The notes under the pieces were generated by a model. That model was not told the DNA's origin, ran no database searches, and was given only the letters and a program-made list of their open reading frames with translations. The translations under genes and the position numbers were made by a program. From NCBI GenBank assembly GCA_964006375.1, contig OZ023267.1, positions 17,496,971 to 17,560,970 of the forward strand: a stretch of 64,000 bases of DNA. Reading direction: 5' to 3'. Positions 1-11,394 of this stretch are shown piece after piece. The stretch is from Tillus elongatus (taxonomy: Eukaryota; Arthropoda; Insecta; Coleoptera; Cleridae). Within the stretch, counting starts at the first letter, position 1. Each line of letters starts with the position of its first letter.

Positions 1-360
1 AAAATTATCTAAAATGATGATAATCCGTAGGTAGGTTTTTAGTGAACTGTAACAAAAACAATAACTCAAAAAATACTTCACAGATTTGGACGAAATTTGT
101 GAATTACCCTTATTTTGTTAATGGCTTGAATGAGTTCGTTCATCAGATGTTAACGCCCAATCTTTCTTAGCAAAAATTAAAAAAAATACATTTTTTAAGA
201 CGCAATACCTCTCAAATTATTTCGGTAATTGAAACAAAAATGTACATCTTAAAAGAACATAAATACACGTGGTTGTGTACCAATTTTCAAATCTTTTGAT
301 TAAAGGAAAATAATACCCATCACTTAAAATTCTGTAAGACAATATCTACAATGTTAGAAA
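1..360 (+). repeat. TA-core repeat family, partial copy (right arm)
   Basis: The first 360 bases match the arm that follows the (TA)n array in other copies, most closely 50,980-51,350 (phrases such as ATAACTCAAAAAATACTTCACAG and the later AACTTAAAAGAACATA type segment). The (TA)n core itself would lie left of the window. The copy continues to about 1,540 but is interrupted by the mariner-like element at 452-1,419. No coding capacity is seen. Confidence 0.6.
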
Positions 361-451
361 AGGGCAGATGACGTTACCTTACTGACAATGGAAGTTACAT
401 TTTCAAGCAATAGGTTATTTTGATAAAATATGGTACATTGTTTCTACTATA

Positions 452-1419
452 CAGGGTGGCGCATTGAAAACGAAACAGACCGATTTGCGTCCAGAGATTT
501 TTTTTTTAAGAAACGCTGAAATACTTTAATTTTAATATTGAGGGGGACATGTTTTGACATAAAACTCAACTTTGTCACATCAACCCCTTAATGATGGTGA
601 TAACAACCCTTATATTTTAAATAAGGAACATGGGTCGAGTATTACATCATTTGAAAGTTCTTTCTTTTCTGAATTCAGCCCACAAATGTTTTTGGAAGTT
701 TTATCAAATCGTTTAAAAATTATTTACAGTTGGATTTGCAAGAACGTATTTCATTCATTGTGATAACAAATGCACTGATTAGTCAATTTTTCGTAAAAAA
801 AACTAAAAAACAAAACCAAACGTTCAAAAATGTTTAATCAGTTGAGTAATTGTTCAAATTGTTGACCATCAGCTTCCATACAAAAGTACAAACTTTGTTC
901 AAAACGAGCTCTGACATTGGGGAGCATTTGTGGAGTTACTAGACGGCATTCTTCAACAATGCGTCGTCGTAATTCTTCCGGAGACTCCGGTTCTGTTGAG
1001 GAAATTCTACTCTTTAAATGGACCCATAGAAAGAAATCTAAAGGTGTTAAATCCGGTGATCTAGGGGGCCACTCAATAGCACCTCTACGCACAATCCATT
1101 GTCCTGGAAACTCTCTGTTCAAAAACTCCCTAACACGTTGTCAAAAATGCGGAGGAGCTTCATCTTGTTGAAACATTAATTGTTTTCTTGATAGCGATCG
1201 TCATTTTCAACAATGTCAATTAGTAGAGGGTAAACGATATCTTTTAGTAACTCCAAATACATTTCGACACTCAAATTGTCATCAAGAAAAATTGGTCCGA
1301 TTAAACGGTCTCCCAAAATGCCAGTTCAGACATTCAATTTCTGTGGAGTTTGAGTGTGGAATTCGTGAAACTTTATCTGGCTGCAAATCGGTCTGTTCCG
1401 TTTGCAATGCGCCACCCTA
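452..1419 (-). mobile_element. Mariner-like element A, internally deleted, TA target duplication
   Basis: The left end begins CAGGGTGGCGCATTG and the right end is its inverse (CAATGCGCCACCCTA). Both are bounded by TA, the target duplication of the IS630-Tc1-mariner superfamily. The left inverted repeat can be followed for almost 300 bp by comparison with the 49,024-50,868 copy. The right one is cut to about 40 bp by an internal deletion, giving 968 bp against 1,845 bp for the other copy. Sequence on either side of the TA sites joins into a continuous TA-core repeat, so this is a clean later insertion. Confidence 0.85.
838..1380 (-). pseudogene. Mariner-like transposase, C-terminal half, broken
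   Basis: The last 94 codons (838-1122) read openly and carry the segment WPPRSPDLTPLDFFLW, the conserved block around the last catalytic Asp of this arthropod mariner-like group. Just upstream, in another frame and with stops, is FQQDEAPPHF, the second catalytic Asp region. The N-terminal helix-turn-helix half is absent. Comparison with 49,412-50,405 shows the same protein family. It cannot encode an active enzyme. It lies inside element A, antisense to the window. Confidence 0.85.
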
Positions 1420-1540
1420 TATAGGTTACACCGGTAACCAAATTGATGATTGCTTGTATTAAAGAGACATATTTGCTATTAAAAACCATTTTTATGAAAA
1501 TCCATTTTTATCACGCACTTGTTGCGTCCAGACTTCTTTT
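1420..1540 (+). repeat. TA-core repeat family, terminal hairpin end
   Basis: This is the continuation of the repeat interrupted at 451. It ends in CACGCACTTGTTGCGTCCAG, a degraded version of the family terminus ACGCACTTGCTGCGT, whose two 5-base arms are complementary. Confidence 0.65.
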
Positions 1541-1544
1541 TGTT

Positions 1545-1815
1545 TACCCTTCAGTTTCGTATCCGCTGATATTTTTGTACAGATCGAGAATACGATCCAA
1601 TCCACTCTAGTTCGCTTTATGATGTGAAACATTATTTTCTAGTTTATATATTATCGAGTGGTTTTTCCAGGTCTACAAGAGCAATAAATGTAACTCTATT
1701 TTTCTCAAGCCTCCTTCATCCTGTTGCATTAAGTGTTAGTATTGCTTTAATAGTCCCTCGTCCTGGTCTAATCTGAACTGACCTCAACAGCTGTCAATTT
1801 TGCTTTCTACTCTAC
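1545..1815 (-). pseudogene. RTE-like LINE reverse transcriptase fragment
   Basis: Read on the minus strand across shifted frames, the stretch gives RPGRGTIKAILTL and then RVTFIALVDLEKPLDNI. These match the fingers and motif A of RTE/BovB-type reverse transcriptases, which typically read GRGT.EAI and FIAFVDLEKAFD; the Asp of VDLEK corresponds to a catalytic metal ligand. Only about 80 codons survive, with stops, and neither an endonuclease nor a 3' tail is seen nearby. The family assignment is recalled from typical motifs. Confidence 0.6.
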
Positions 1816-1816
1816 T

Positions 1817-2405
1817 TTTTAGTGAAAAAATATACTAATGAGGAGCTCTCGAGTTTTGAGTTTTGAACATTTTTTTTAAATGAGCTTGAAACAAAAATAG
1901 GTTATTATAGAGGCTCCAAGTCACATGCGTTTGAAGAAATTTTGCGAAAGTCTCGCCATGGTGTTTTGAGCGAATTTTTGCGGAAAAAATTCCTCAATTG
2001 GGAGATCCCGACTTTTGAATTTTGAAAAATTTTTTGCAAATGAATGCGAACTAGGACCCCTAGAACCCACATCCGGAGTCAGTTTTAATTTTTATATGGG
2101 CCGAATTTAATAAAATTTGGCAAGTACCTTCCTTTTGTAAGTGGCTTGGAAAAGTTCGTTAGCCAGGAAAATCGGAAGAGGTTTTTCAGAAAAAATTTGA
2201 GTTTTCATTCGAAAACAATTTTCATTTAAAAAAAATAAAAAAGATATTATAACCAAATTCGGTAGGTAGGTTAACGATATAAAAGTTAAACTATACACCA
2301 AAATTTAGATTTCTATGTTACAAGAAAAAAAGTTATAATAAAATATTTAATGCCAGATCATTTCTATGAAAATTCACTACCAGAACGCATTTGCTGCGTC
2401 CAGAC
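1817..2405 (+). repeat. TA-core repeat family, short copy without TA expansion
   Basis: It starts with TTTTTAGTGAAAAAATATAC (degraded hairpin end), contains a partly duplicated GGGATCCCGAC-type segment, then GGAGTCAGTTTTAATTTTTATATGGGCCGAATT at the place where other copies carry tens of TA units. It ends at the hairpin terminus CAGAACGCATTTGCTGCGTCC. This shows that the long (TA)n core is not an obligatory part of the element. Confidence 0.65.
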
Positions 2406-2752
2406 TTTTTTCTATTCGTGAATTGTCTGAATGAAAATACAAAGTTTTTGAAAAATGTCAAGTATATATAAAAATAGTAGCTAAGAGCGTCAGGCCCGTT
2501 CAAGGGCGTTGTTTCACCTGTACCCACAACGCAGCTGGCGTGTTTTATTTTTTTTCGCCCTAATTGTCAATAAATTACCTTTGAGTAGGTTATAATACTT
2601 TGCCACTAAACATTATCTACTGTATTAAAGTAAACTCAAGGGCAGCTGACCTCGCCATACTAATTGCAAAGGGCAGCGAATGTGTTTTAAACTTTTTAAA
2701 TAATTCTATCCTTTTCAGTAAAAGCGGTTCGTCCCATCAACCCATCAACCAC
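2406..2752. other. Unassigned AT-rich stretch
   Basis: I see no convincing gene or repeat end here. A 64-codon antisense open frame at 2,333-2,527 has no recognisable motif. Confidence 0.4.
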
Positions 2753-2887
2753 CTTTTAGTGAATTTTCATTAAGAAAATTCACAAATTGAGAGGTATCGA
2801 TGGTGAGACTTTCGGAAAATTGGAAAATTTCGTCAAATGAGGGTGAATTAGGGCCTCTGGAACCAATTTCCATGATCACTTAAAATG

Positions 2888-2976
<89 letters not shown>

Positions 2977-3018
2977 ATGTGTATGTATGTATGTATGTAT
3001 TCAACCGATAACTCAAAA
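2753..3018 (+). repeat. TA-core repeat family copy with (TA)n, (GT)n and (ATGT)n
   Basis: The copy opens with the hairpin TTAGTGAATTTTC / GAAAATTCAC, then the GGTATCGATGGTGAGACTTT variant of the arm. (AT)n runs from about 2,889 to 2,962, followed by (GT)n and (ATGT)n to 3,000, then CAACCGATAACTCAAAAATA. It is interrupted at the last TA by the mariner fragment. Confidence 0.75.
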
Positions 3019-3510
3019 ATACGAGGGCGGGTCTATAAGTCCGTGACTTTTTGGTTAAAACACAGGTTTTTTGACAAAAAAATCATTTTATTTCTGAACA
3101 TAGTCTCCTTTGAGTTCTATACACTTCATTCAACGTTTCTCCGATTTTTTATCCCTTCCAAAAAATAAGATTTGTCGAGGTTCTCAAAATAGGTATTTGT
3201 TTGTGAGGTTATTTCATCATTGGAGTCAAATCTCTTTCCGCCGAGCCATTTATTTGAGTTTGGCAACAATAGTCACTCGGGGCTAAGTCCGGAAAATAGG
3301 GCGGATAAGGTAACAATTCTTGGCCAAATGGGGTCGTTTTTTCTTCAAATCGTCATTCAATCGGTCCAATAAGTTGGTATAATATTTACCATTGATTGTT
3401 CTTCCCTTTTGAAGGTAATCATTGTGGATTATACCGCGTGCATCCCAAAAAACGGTCGCCATGGCTTTATTGGCTCACAAGTCCGGCTTGCAAAAGCGCT
3501 AAATTTTAGC
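3019..3510 (-). pseudogene. Mariner transposase, C-terminal remnant
   Basis: On the minus strand, in shifting frames, I read KAMATVFWDARGIIHNDYLQKGRTI, then RPHLAKN, then PPYFPDLAPSDY and MKCIELKGDYVQK. These are the hallmark order of classic mariner transposases: WD.KGI, the PDLAPSDY block holding the third Asp, and the CIELKGDY C terminus. The block with the second Asp is deleted, and stops and frameshifts are frequent. The end at 3,019 (CGAGGGCGGGTCTATAAGTC) looks like the element terminus, next to a TA. Confidence 0.8.
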
Positions 3511-3540
3511 TTGCGAATGTATACTATAAATAATAAATTT

Positions 3541-4103
3541 CGGGATGCAGCAAGTGCGTTATAGTAGTGAATTTTCATCAGAATTGTACACTATTCGTAA
3601 GATGTATTATTAAAACTAATTCTTTTAATTTAAATGGACCTTGGGTGGGTACTAAATTAAAGAGAATAACATAATGAGCTTCGCGGATAACTACAAATTT
3701 GTTTTAAAAAACCTTTTTTTTTTGTTGTTTATTGTTGGAAAAAACTGGATGGGTTGACTAAAACAAAACCATCCAAGCAATTAATAGGGAAAAATACCAG
3801 CCATATTTATAACCATCAATGACATGTACATTCTCTTTGTAAATAATTAATTTTTTTCTGAAAATTTTTGTAACTTTAATTTTTTTAAAGACACTTGCAG
3901 TACTTAGATATTATATCTAAGATAAAATTTTAATTTTTTAGCTCCATTTAAAATATACTTTTTTTCAAATAAGCGCTAACTGGGACTCTAAAAATGTTGT
4001 CCAAGGTCCATTTAAAATAAATAATCAGTTTTAATAATATATCTTACTAATAGTGTATAATTATTATGAAAATTCACTACTATAAAGCAGTTACTGCATC
4101 CCG
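3541..4103. repeat. Foldback/MITE-like relative of the TA-core family, about 100-bp TIRs
   Basis: It begins GGGATGCAGCAAGTGCGTTAT and ends with the inverse (GCAGTTACTGCATCCC). Homology of the two ends extends about 100 bp inward and includes ACACTAT(T)CGTAAGATGTATTATTAAAACTGATT-type sequence on both sides. The centre (about 360 bp) is AT-rich with no coding. The terminus is the same GACGCAGCAAGTGCGTTATGG block found at one end of TA-core repeats. Confidence 0.7.
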
Positions 4104-4620
4104 AAATTATTTTAGATCCCCTTTTCAAATATAAACGTTGTTTATTAACACGCTTCCAAAAATATAATGGGCAAAGGTGACATGCAAATGTTATAAAGGT
4201 ATTTTTAATATCAAGGTGAGTGGGTGTTTTAAATGTGGTAGGAGGCTCAGCTACAGACAGCTAATCATTTGGTATTTTGCAAGATTATTGAAAATTTATA
4301 AGCCTACATTATTAGTAATACAATTCGTCAAAGCTGTTGCTACCAAGTGTCTTATATTTTATTATTTAAAACGAAGTATCGATTTTATTCCTAAAATGGA
4401 TTTCGATATAAATCCAGTTATTTTTGACATGAGCATTGACTGCCTGTTTTAGACGTCCATTATAAATGTATTATAAAAACACGCTTTTCACTTTTAGAAA
4501 TAAAAATAACAATTCTAAGACTACGTTAATTGTACAGACTTGCTTTAGCGAATTTTCGAAGATGATAAATCGCTACAGCCGAGATCGCGACTTTTGAAAT
4601 TCTGAAATGTGTAAGGACAC
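4104..4620. other. Unassigned stretch
   Basis: A 91-codon open frame at 4,177-4,452 has no recognised domain and I do not call it a gene. No repeat end is visible. Confidence 0.35.
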
Positions 4621-4660
4621 TTGTAGAACCCAAATCACTACAACACATTTTAAAAGACCT

Positions 4661-4695
4661 GACGATCGTTTCACCAGCCAAGTTAGCGTCATCAG
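4661..4695 (-). ncRNA. Hammerhead-ribozyme-like motif in a PLE-type end
   Basis: On the minus strand the core CTGATGA (4,689-4,695) is followed by a weak stem II (GCTA / TGGT with wobbles), GAAA (4,669-4,672), and ACGATCGTC, which can form a two- to four-base stem III ending at a GUC cleavage triplet. CCT before the core can pair with AGG after GTC as a minimal stem I. Hammerheads of this small type are known in terminal repeats of Penelope-like elements. Stem II is separated from the core by one unpaired base, so activity is uncertain. Confidence 0.5.
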
Positions 4696-4807
4696 AGGAG
4701 GAAAAATTCTAACTACTTTAAAAACTAACATCATTATATACCGGATTTTAGGTAAAGAGACCGAACTAAGATCCGGTATATAAGGAAAAGGTTTGGTCCC
4801 AGTAAGT

Positions 4808-4834
4808 GCGCCTACCCCCCTCCCCCCCCCCTCC
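4808..4834 (+). repeat. C-rich low-complexity tract
   Basis: This is an almost pure poly-C run broken by single T or A bases, in an otherwise AT-rich region. It sits exactly where the outer end of the adjoining Tc1/mariner copy is missing. Confidence 0.9.
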
Positions 4835-4840
4835 CGTGCT

Positions 4841-7460
4841 GTATTGCTATCTCAGTTATTATTAGAGATAGGGAGACGGTTAAGTCAGCAATGTTTTATA
4901 TAATTTCATGATCTTTTCAAATCTGACTTGTCTTTTACCCTGCATCTTTTTGTTTTCGAGTTATTTTGAAAATAACAAAATTTGTCGGTTTCTTTTTTCT
5001 TCGATACCTAAGTAGGCGTTGATCTGACATGTCTAAGACTTGCACATTATCAGGACACTTTTTACAGAGTAATCTTTTTGTGCCATTCTCAACATTGGAT
5101 TGTTGTTTGTTTTTGAGCTAAACGTCTCAACGTTTGTTTTTAATATGGCAGCCAGGTTGGATTTTTTGGTCATGTGATAGCCTATGCAAAGAGGTTACCA
5201 ATAATGTACAACATGCTTGATAAATTTTGTAATTGCACTGACAATTTTGAGAAAAACCGTTTTTAGGATAGTAGGCTATGAAATCTAATACCAAAAAACA
5301 AATGACAAAAATAAGTGTTCAAAAAGCAGTAGGCCATGGAGTCTAACAATAGACTTCTACTTTTAACATAATTTTTCGTAATGATAAAAAAAGAGGAACT
5401 TTGAGCACACCAATGACACGGTTCATTATTACAAATGATATTTTACATTACAACATTATCTTAAAAATTGTTATAATTTAATTAAACCTAGTAAATACCA
5501 AAACCTACTAACAGAACTCGATAAAAAGCAGATTAATGATTTACGAAGACGCCTTCGAAAATGGTTTGATTTTAAAACGCAAGTCAACTGAAAAACAACA
5601 GAAGAAAGGTCGCTATGGATCTATCGCGACAGTTAAGAATAATGTCATTCTTAATTATCTGAACAATTTGAGGTGTATTTAACACGTTGCTTAAAGTTTG
5701 GTACTAAATAGTTTGTTTCCTGTTTATTTTAAATATTATTCAACAATATGTTCAGTAATGAAGAATACTTTGAAATGCTGGAATGTTATATTCGTTCTAA
5801 CCGAAATACTGTGGCAGCTGCAAATTCATATTAGAACAACTACCCAGAAAGACGACGACCAAAAACCAAAATATTTCGCAGGGTAGTGACCAATCTATTG
5901 AACGAACGCAAAGAAACTACCAATGCCAGAAATGAAGAAAGAAATAATGCCGTCTTACAGGTTTCAAACGAAAACCCTCCGCAATCTGTTGGGTTTTATG
6001 GTGAACAAATTGACGTTCCAAAAAGTACGGTGCACCGTGTATTAAAACAAAGTCATTACCATCCATACAAACCTACAATCGTACAAGGCTTAAAAGTTGA
6101 CGATTACCCTAAGCGACAATTTTACAGATGGTATCAAGGATAATGTCAGCAAGTTGAAAATTTTCGTTTGAAAATAATATGGACTGATCCAGATTTACAA
6201 ATTGTGGTGTATATAATCGCCATAATAGGCATTATTGAGCAAATGAAAATCCCCATATAAAGGAAGAAAGACGATTGCAAGACAGATTTGGTATTAATGT
6301 TTGGCGCGGATTATTAGGTAAAAAACTGTTATTTTTATTTGTAGATTAGACTGGTAATTTAAAATAAAATCACGTAACTTAGACGAGATTTGGTCCCAAC
6401 AAGATGGTTGTCCAGTTCACAATGTTGTCAAAAAATTTTTGTACCAAAACTTTAATTATGGTGTCATTTGTAACAGTGGGTCGGTACATTGGTGTGCTTG
6501 AAGTCCTGATATAACACCCATGGATGTTTATTTTTGGGGTAGTCTAGAAAATTCGATTCACCACAAAATATCAATGAATTAAGAAACAGAATCACGGAAG
6601 CTATAAATCATATTAACCAAAACACCCTCACCAGAGTTTGCAGGCATGTCTCAAAAAGGTATATAAAGCGCATTGAACAAAACGGTGGCCATATTGAACA
6701 ATTTTCTATTTAGTGTATTTTTAAGTTGCTATTTCATTATTTGTTAAATTGCATTTCTAATTGTGTTGTTTTGTGCAGTATAAGTTTCTGTTTGTTATTG
6801 CCGGGTTTCATTATTAAACTGCTTCACATAATATTACCTAGCAGTATTACCTAATTAAGTATTGCAAATTACATCACAATATTTATTATCGTGATTCATT
6901 ACGGAAAGTTATGTTAAAAGTAGAAGTTTATTGTTATAATCGATGGCCTACTGCTTTTTGAACACTTTTTTTTGGTCATTTGTTTTCTAGTATTGGATTT
7001 CATAGCCTACTATCCTCAAAACGTTTTTTTTTTCAAGATTGTCAGTGCAATTATAAGATTTTTCAAGCATGCTGTACATCATTGGAAAGCTCTTCTCACA
7101 GGCTCTCACACGAGAAAAAATCCAATATGGCTGCCATAATAAAAACAAACGTTGACACCTGTTGCTCAACAACAAATGACAATCCAAAGTTGAGAATGGC
7201 ACAAAAAGATTACTCTGTAAAAAGTGTCAATGTGCAAGTCTTAGACATGTCAGATCAACGCCTACTTAGATATAGAAGAAAAAAGAAATTGACAAATTTT
7301 GTTTTTTGTTCCAAATAACTTCAAAACGAGAAGAGGCAGGACATAATACAAGCAATATTTAGAACGGCGCATGAAACTCTACAAAACATTGCTAATTTAA
7401 CCGTCTCCGTATCTCTAATAATAACGGAAATAGCAATGCATTCCCATCCAGTTTGGGACA

Positions 7461-7465
<5 letters not shown>
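4841..7465 (+). mobile_element. Long-TIR Tc1/mariner element, copy C1
   Basis: The right end is the inverse of the family terminus CAGTGTGTCCCAAACTGG and is followed by TA. The left end lacks about 25 terminal bases and abuts a poly-C tract. Left and right inverted repeats can be matched for more than 500 bp (about 4,841-5,400 and 6,890-7,465), far longer than usual for this superfamily. The transposase remnant lies between them. The right end runs directly into a (TA)n array. Confidence 0.85.
5748..6713 (+). pseudogene. Tc1/mariner transposase of family C, copy 1, broken
   Basis: The ATG at 5,748 starts MFSNEEYFEMLECYIRSNRN, an N-terminal domain like that of arthropod transposases annotated with DUF4817. 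A frameshifted continuation gives NEERNNAVLQVSNENPPQ and the helix-turn-helix region (VPKSTVHRVLKQSHYHPYKP). After a stop-ridden stretch come WSQQDGCPVHN (second acidic region) and SPDITPMDVYFWG (third Asp region), ending GGHIEQFSI before a stop at about 6,713. A GT-AG interval near 6,319-6,346 corresponds to the intron seen in copy C3. In-frame stops and an exon deletion make it inactive. Confidence 0.85.

Positions 7466-7542
<77 letters not shown>
7466..7542. repeat. (TA)n microsatellite
   Basis: An uninterrupted TA array abutting the right end of copy C1. Confidence 0.95.
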
Positions 7543-7546
<4 letters not shown>

Positions 7547-9640
7547 TGTGATGAGGTCTTTGTTTACAGACCGTTTTTTGGTGACACGGATTGACGGTTG
7601 CAATTGGAGGATCTCTGGTGCCAGAGTTAGAGGGTTTGCCTCTGTTGAGGAGGATATCTGCGACATCTTCACGAAACTCTGACCAACGTAACGGTCAAAG
7701 TACCTGACTTACCACTTCTGTTTTCTTAAAAGGTGTAGCAGATTTTGCAGTTAAAGGTCTGTGTGGGGGAGGAATTAAATACTGTCGTTTTGACAATCCT
7801 ATATTTTATGCAGTAAACTATTTACTAAATATATACAAAATAATATTTATAAACTATATATAACTAATGTGGGGCGCTAATATTTTCAATTAGAACTTGA
7901 CTATCTATGTAACAGTTAGAGCTAGCGTTTGATGAAGCGTACGGGTGTCGTTTATGCTTGAGGTGACAGCTAATTGCTAGACAAATGAGGTAGCGGCAAA
8001 TATATACGGTGTGAGCGGCGATAACGTAAGCAAGGACACGGCAGGTAGGAAACACACAGCGAATGCTAATGCAAGAGTGTTATTGCCAAGCACTCAGTCA
8101 AAACAACGAACACAAGGGACGTAGGTTAACAAGGAAGGGGCGGGACATAAACTTCTGACCGATCTATTCGGACTGTGAATCCGCAGCATTCCCGGTAGGG
8201 TCAAACCAAGACACAAAAATGATTACTTTAGTGAGCTGTGAATCTTTAGTGTCCTCACCAAAATAACCTTATTCAGTATGTTTATTAAATTCAGTGTTGT
8301 ATGCAAACAACCACTATGAAATCTCCAACTATAATTTCTTTCTTCGCTTGCATATGAGAGAGGGGTAAGTACATTTCTTCATTATCGAAACTAACAAACC
8401 TGGAGTTATGAAGAAATACAATGTAACCAGAGCTCTCTGAAGAACTTATAAATCTACTATTGTTTGGTTTCTCTTCGAATTTCTTCTCAGAGACATATCT
8501 CCTTTATCTTTTAATGATTGTCTTTGGCTGCTTGATCTTCCTTTGCTCTGCTTCCTAATGTATGGGGCGGAAAGCTCGAATCTAGACAAGGTCCAAGGAG
8601 TCGACTTGGAATTGACATGTTCTTTGGAGTGACCTAAATACTCTATGAATCGTCAGCCTCCCCACAAAACACTACAAGATAATGTAACATACAGGAAAAT
8701 ATAAAGGTACGTTGATATGTAGCGCAGTACTGAAATATCCCGATTGCTGAAATGTGACTGAGAGACTGAGTCACGTAAAATAGAAAATAAGAAAATTCGC
8801 TACAACATATTAATTAACTAAAACGGATAATTTCTAAATTATATAGTATACATATATAAATAAGCTGTGGGAAAAAAACTCGCGAGCAAGAACAGCCACT
8901 CCCCTAGATAGTACCACGACGGGCATGGAATTACATCATTCACTAGCCAGCATATCTTTAGTCCTGCCGGGACCGAAGTTATCGCGTAAAGTGACAATGT
9001 AGTCCATTTTCATACCATCTGGCTATAATTTACTTTGTTTGACTGGCTTCACGCCCTACAGAGCATTGTTTTATTTTAACAAGCTAATAAAGATTTATTA
9101 TTATTATTATTATTAAATAGATATATTTCATCTAGTGTAAGAAATTTAGTGAATTGAAGTACTGTACGAATCAAATATATCATGTGGCCACTTGAGTGTT
9201 TAGGGCCTTTGAGATAATCGATATATCTACAGAGATTAATCGTGTCTTAAGTCAAATAAATTCGGCAGATTTGTCTCGTGATCCTTGTTTATTTTGTTAT
9301 ATTCTCATGCACTCTAGAAGCGTGTGTCAAGTGAGACTCTATACTGGACACAGATGCGACATGCCCATATAATAATGGTTATAAGATGATCCTCTTTGAT
9401 TGATTTGTAAGTTTTAACACAAAAATTAGATTAAGTTACTAGTAAAGTGAACAGCGTATATATGAAAATTTTACAATTTTCTGTATTAATTAATTTGTTC
9501 ATAAATTATGCCTAAAATTCTTTTCTAAATCATGTTTACTAACATGTTCTGATTTTTCACTATCTACCCACCACGCTGGTGGTGATCGATTCAGATGAAA
9601 CATGACAAGTGTCTTTCTAAAGCAGCGCACTCAACGAGCT
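7543..9640. other. Unassigned 2.1-kb stretch
   Basis: No gene or recognised element. At about 9,098-9,115 a short (ATT)n run follows GCTAATAAAGATTTATTA, which resembles the microsatellite tail of some LINE or SINE 3' ends, but nothing upstream could be assigned to a family. Short open frames (for example 7,864-8,055 minus) have no motifs. Confidence 0.35.
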
Positions 9641-10170
<530 letters not shown>

Positions 10171-10559
10171 GTAAGCCTCTGATTAAAAAAGTTAAAACGT
10201 CAAAATTGATAATTATTGTAGTCGTGTATGTGAGTGCAAAGTAGGTCACAGAATGACTAACAAGCTCCAAGATTTGTGCCTAAGTCGTTATTTTCCTTCA
10301 TTTCGTTAAAATATGAGCAACAAATTCATTGTAAATAAAAATGGTTTGGTGTAAATAGCAGAGACGTTAGACAATTAAGATACTAGCGTATGTACTTGCT
10401 ACGACACACATCTGTCATATCTATGCTGCTCCAGTGGTCTAAGCTGTGTGCATCAGACTATAGAGCCTCATAACCATTCCGATGAATTTTTTAGCGAGTT
10501 TTGCATAAAAGATAGTTTAATAAAGAGGAGATGAAAACTTCGGTCTGCTGTCTTGTGTA
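10171..10559. other. Unassigned stretch
   Basis: AT-rich sequence without a gene or repeat end that I can identify. Confidence 0.35.
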
Positions 10560-10810
10560 TCGGTCTCCTGTCAAACCACAGCGATCAAGAAAGGAGACCG
10601 CTCACACGACACAGTCCGAAAACACAACCAATCAGAGAACAGTAAACCGACCAATAGAAGCTCAACTCGCAGGCGCCACGTACAATCTCTGACATATACC
10701 ATACAGGAACGATCACAGTCAGTAACGTGCTGATGATGAACCAGGACGGTTCGAAACTGCAGTCAACCTAAACCAATAAAAAATCACAAAAAGTACATTA
10801 AACTAATAAA

Positions 10811-10812
<2 letters not shown>
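10560..10812 (+). mobile_element. Hammerhead-bearing repeat, copy 1 (PLE end or retrozyme-like)
   Basis: The 250-bp unit is colinear with 51,605-51,846: GATCAAGAAAGGAGACC, then ACACGACACAGTCCGAA, ACAACCAATCAGAGAAC, CAGGCGCCACGTACAATCT, the hammerhead-like block, and AACCAATAAAAAATCACAAAAAG. Both copies end at a (TA)n array. There is no protein. Small non-coding repeats carrying type I hammerheads are known as PLE terminal repeats and as animal retrozymes, and I cannot tell which applies. Confidence 0.6.
10725..10764 (+). ncRNA. Hammerhead-ribozyme-like motif, copy 1
   Basis: CTGATGA (10,730-10,736), one extra T, stem II GAACC / GGTTC with loop AGGAC, GAAA (10,753-10,756), ACTGCAGTC ending in a GUC triplet. 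The 3' strand of stem I, intact in the sister copy at 51,796, has decayed here, so this copy is probably inactive. Confidence 0.55.

Positions 10813-10900
<88 letters not shown>
10813..10900. repeat. (TA)n microsatellite
   Basis: A pure TA array between the hammerhead repeat and a TA-core arm. Confidence 0.95.
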
Positions 10901-10903
<3 letters not shown>

Positions 10904-10985
10904 CATGAAACTGACCCTGAATATGGATTCTAGGGCGACTAGTTTGCGCTCATTTGAAGAATTTCAAGAATTCAGTAAAAATAAT
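10901..10985 (-). repeat. TA-core repeat, one arm only
   Basis: Contains GAAACTGACCCTGAATATGG, TTCTAGGGCGACTAG and GCGCTCATTTGAAGAA, the arm on the hairpin side of the array. The opposite arm is replaced by the hammerhead repeat. Confidence 0.65.
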
Positions 10986-11029
10986 TGCGATGACACTTTT
11001 TAAACTAATAAACATTTTAACTGTGACCT

Positions 11030-11330
11030 AGAACCTCGGTGGTCCAGGGATAAGAACGTGTGCCTGTGAACCCAAGGGTACTGAGTTTGACTGCCAGTCA
11101 AAATTTTACTTTTCCAGTACATATTGTAAAATTAACACCAACCAAGGTTGTGGCATTATGCTTAAATGTCTGCACGTTCCGCCTTTCAGGGTGGCCGTGT
11201 AGCTGTCGGTCCCGTATAACATGCAATGTTGAGCATGTTATAGATCCCTACGCTCCTGACAGAATAGTGAGGTGAAACCGCTACCTGACTTAGGTGATTA
11301 GCCGTAGTCGCGGAATTAGAAGAAGAGAGG
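11030..11330 (+). mobile_element. tRNA-derived SINE, copy S1 (degraded)
   Basis: The head ACCTCGGTGGTCCAGGGATA retains an RNA polymerase III A-box-like sequence (TGGTCCAGGGA), with the B box decayed to GTTTGACTGCC. The body shares AACACCAACCAAGGTTGTGG, TGCACGTTCCGCC and GTGAGGTGAAACCGCT with copies S2-S4. It is oriented with the window. Confidence 0.75.
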
Positions 11331-11394
11331 AAAGAATCAAAAACTTGTAACGTTTTACATGTTTCTATTAATCATAGGAACTATTGTAGGTTAA

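Noticed and set aside
4177..4452. 91-codon open frame
   Set aside because: No motif, biased AT-rich codons and no supporting context.
7543..7700. Possible hammerhead or SINE near GAAGATGTCGCAGATATCC
   Set aside because: No GAAA at the right place and no polymerase III boxes.
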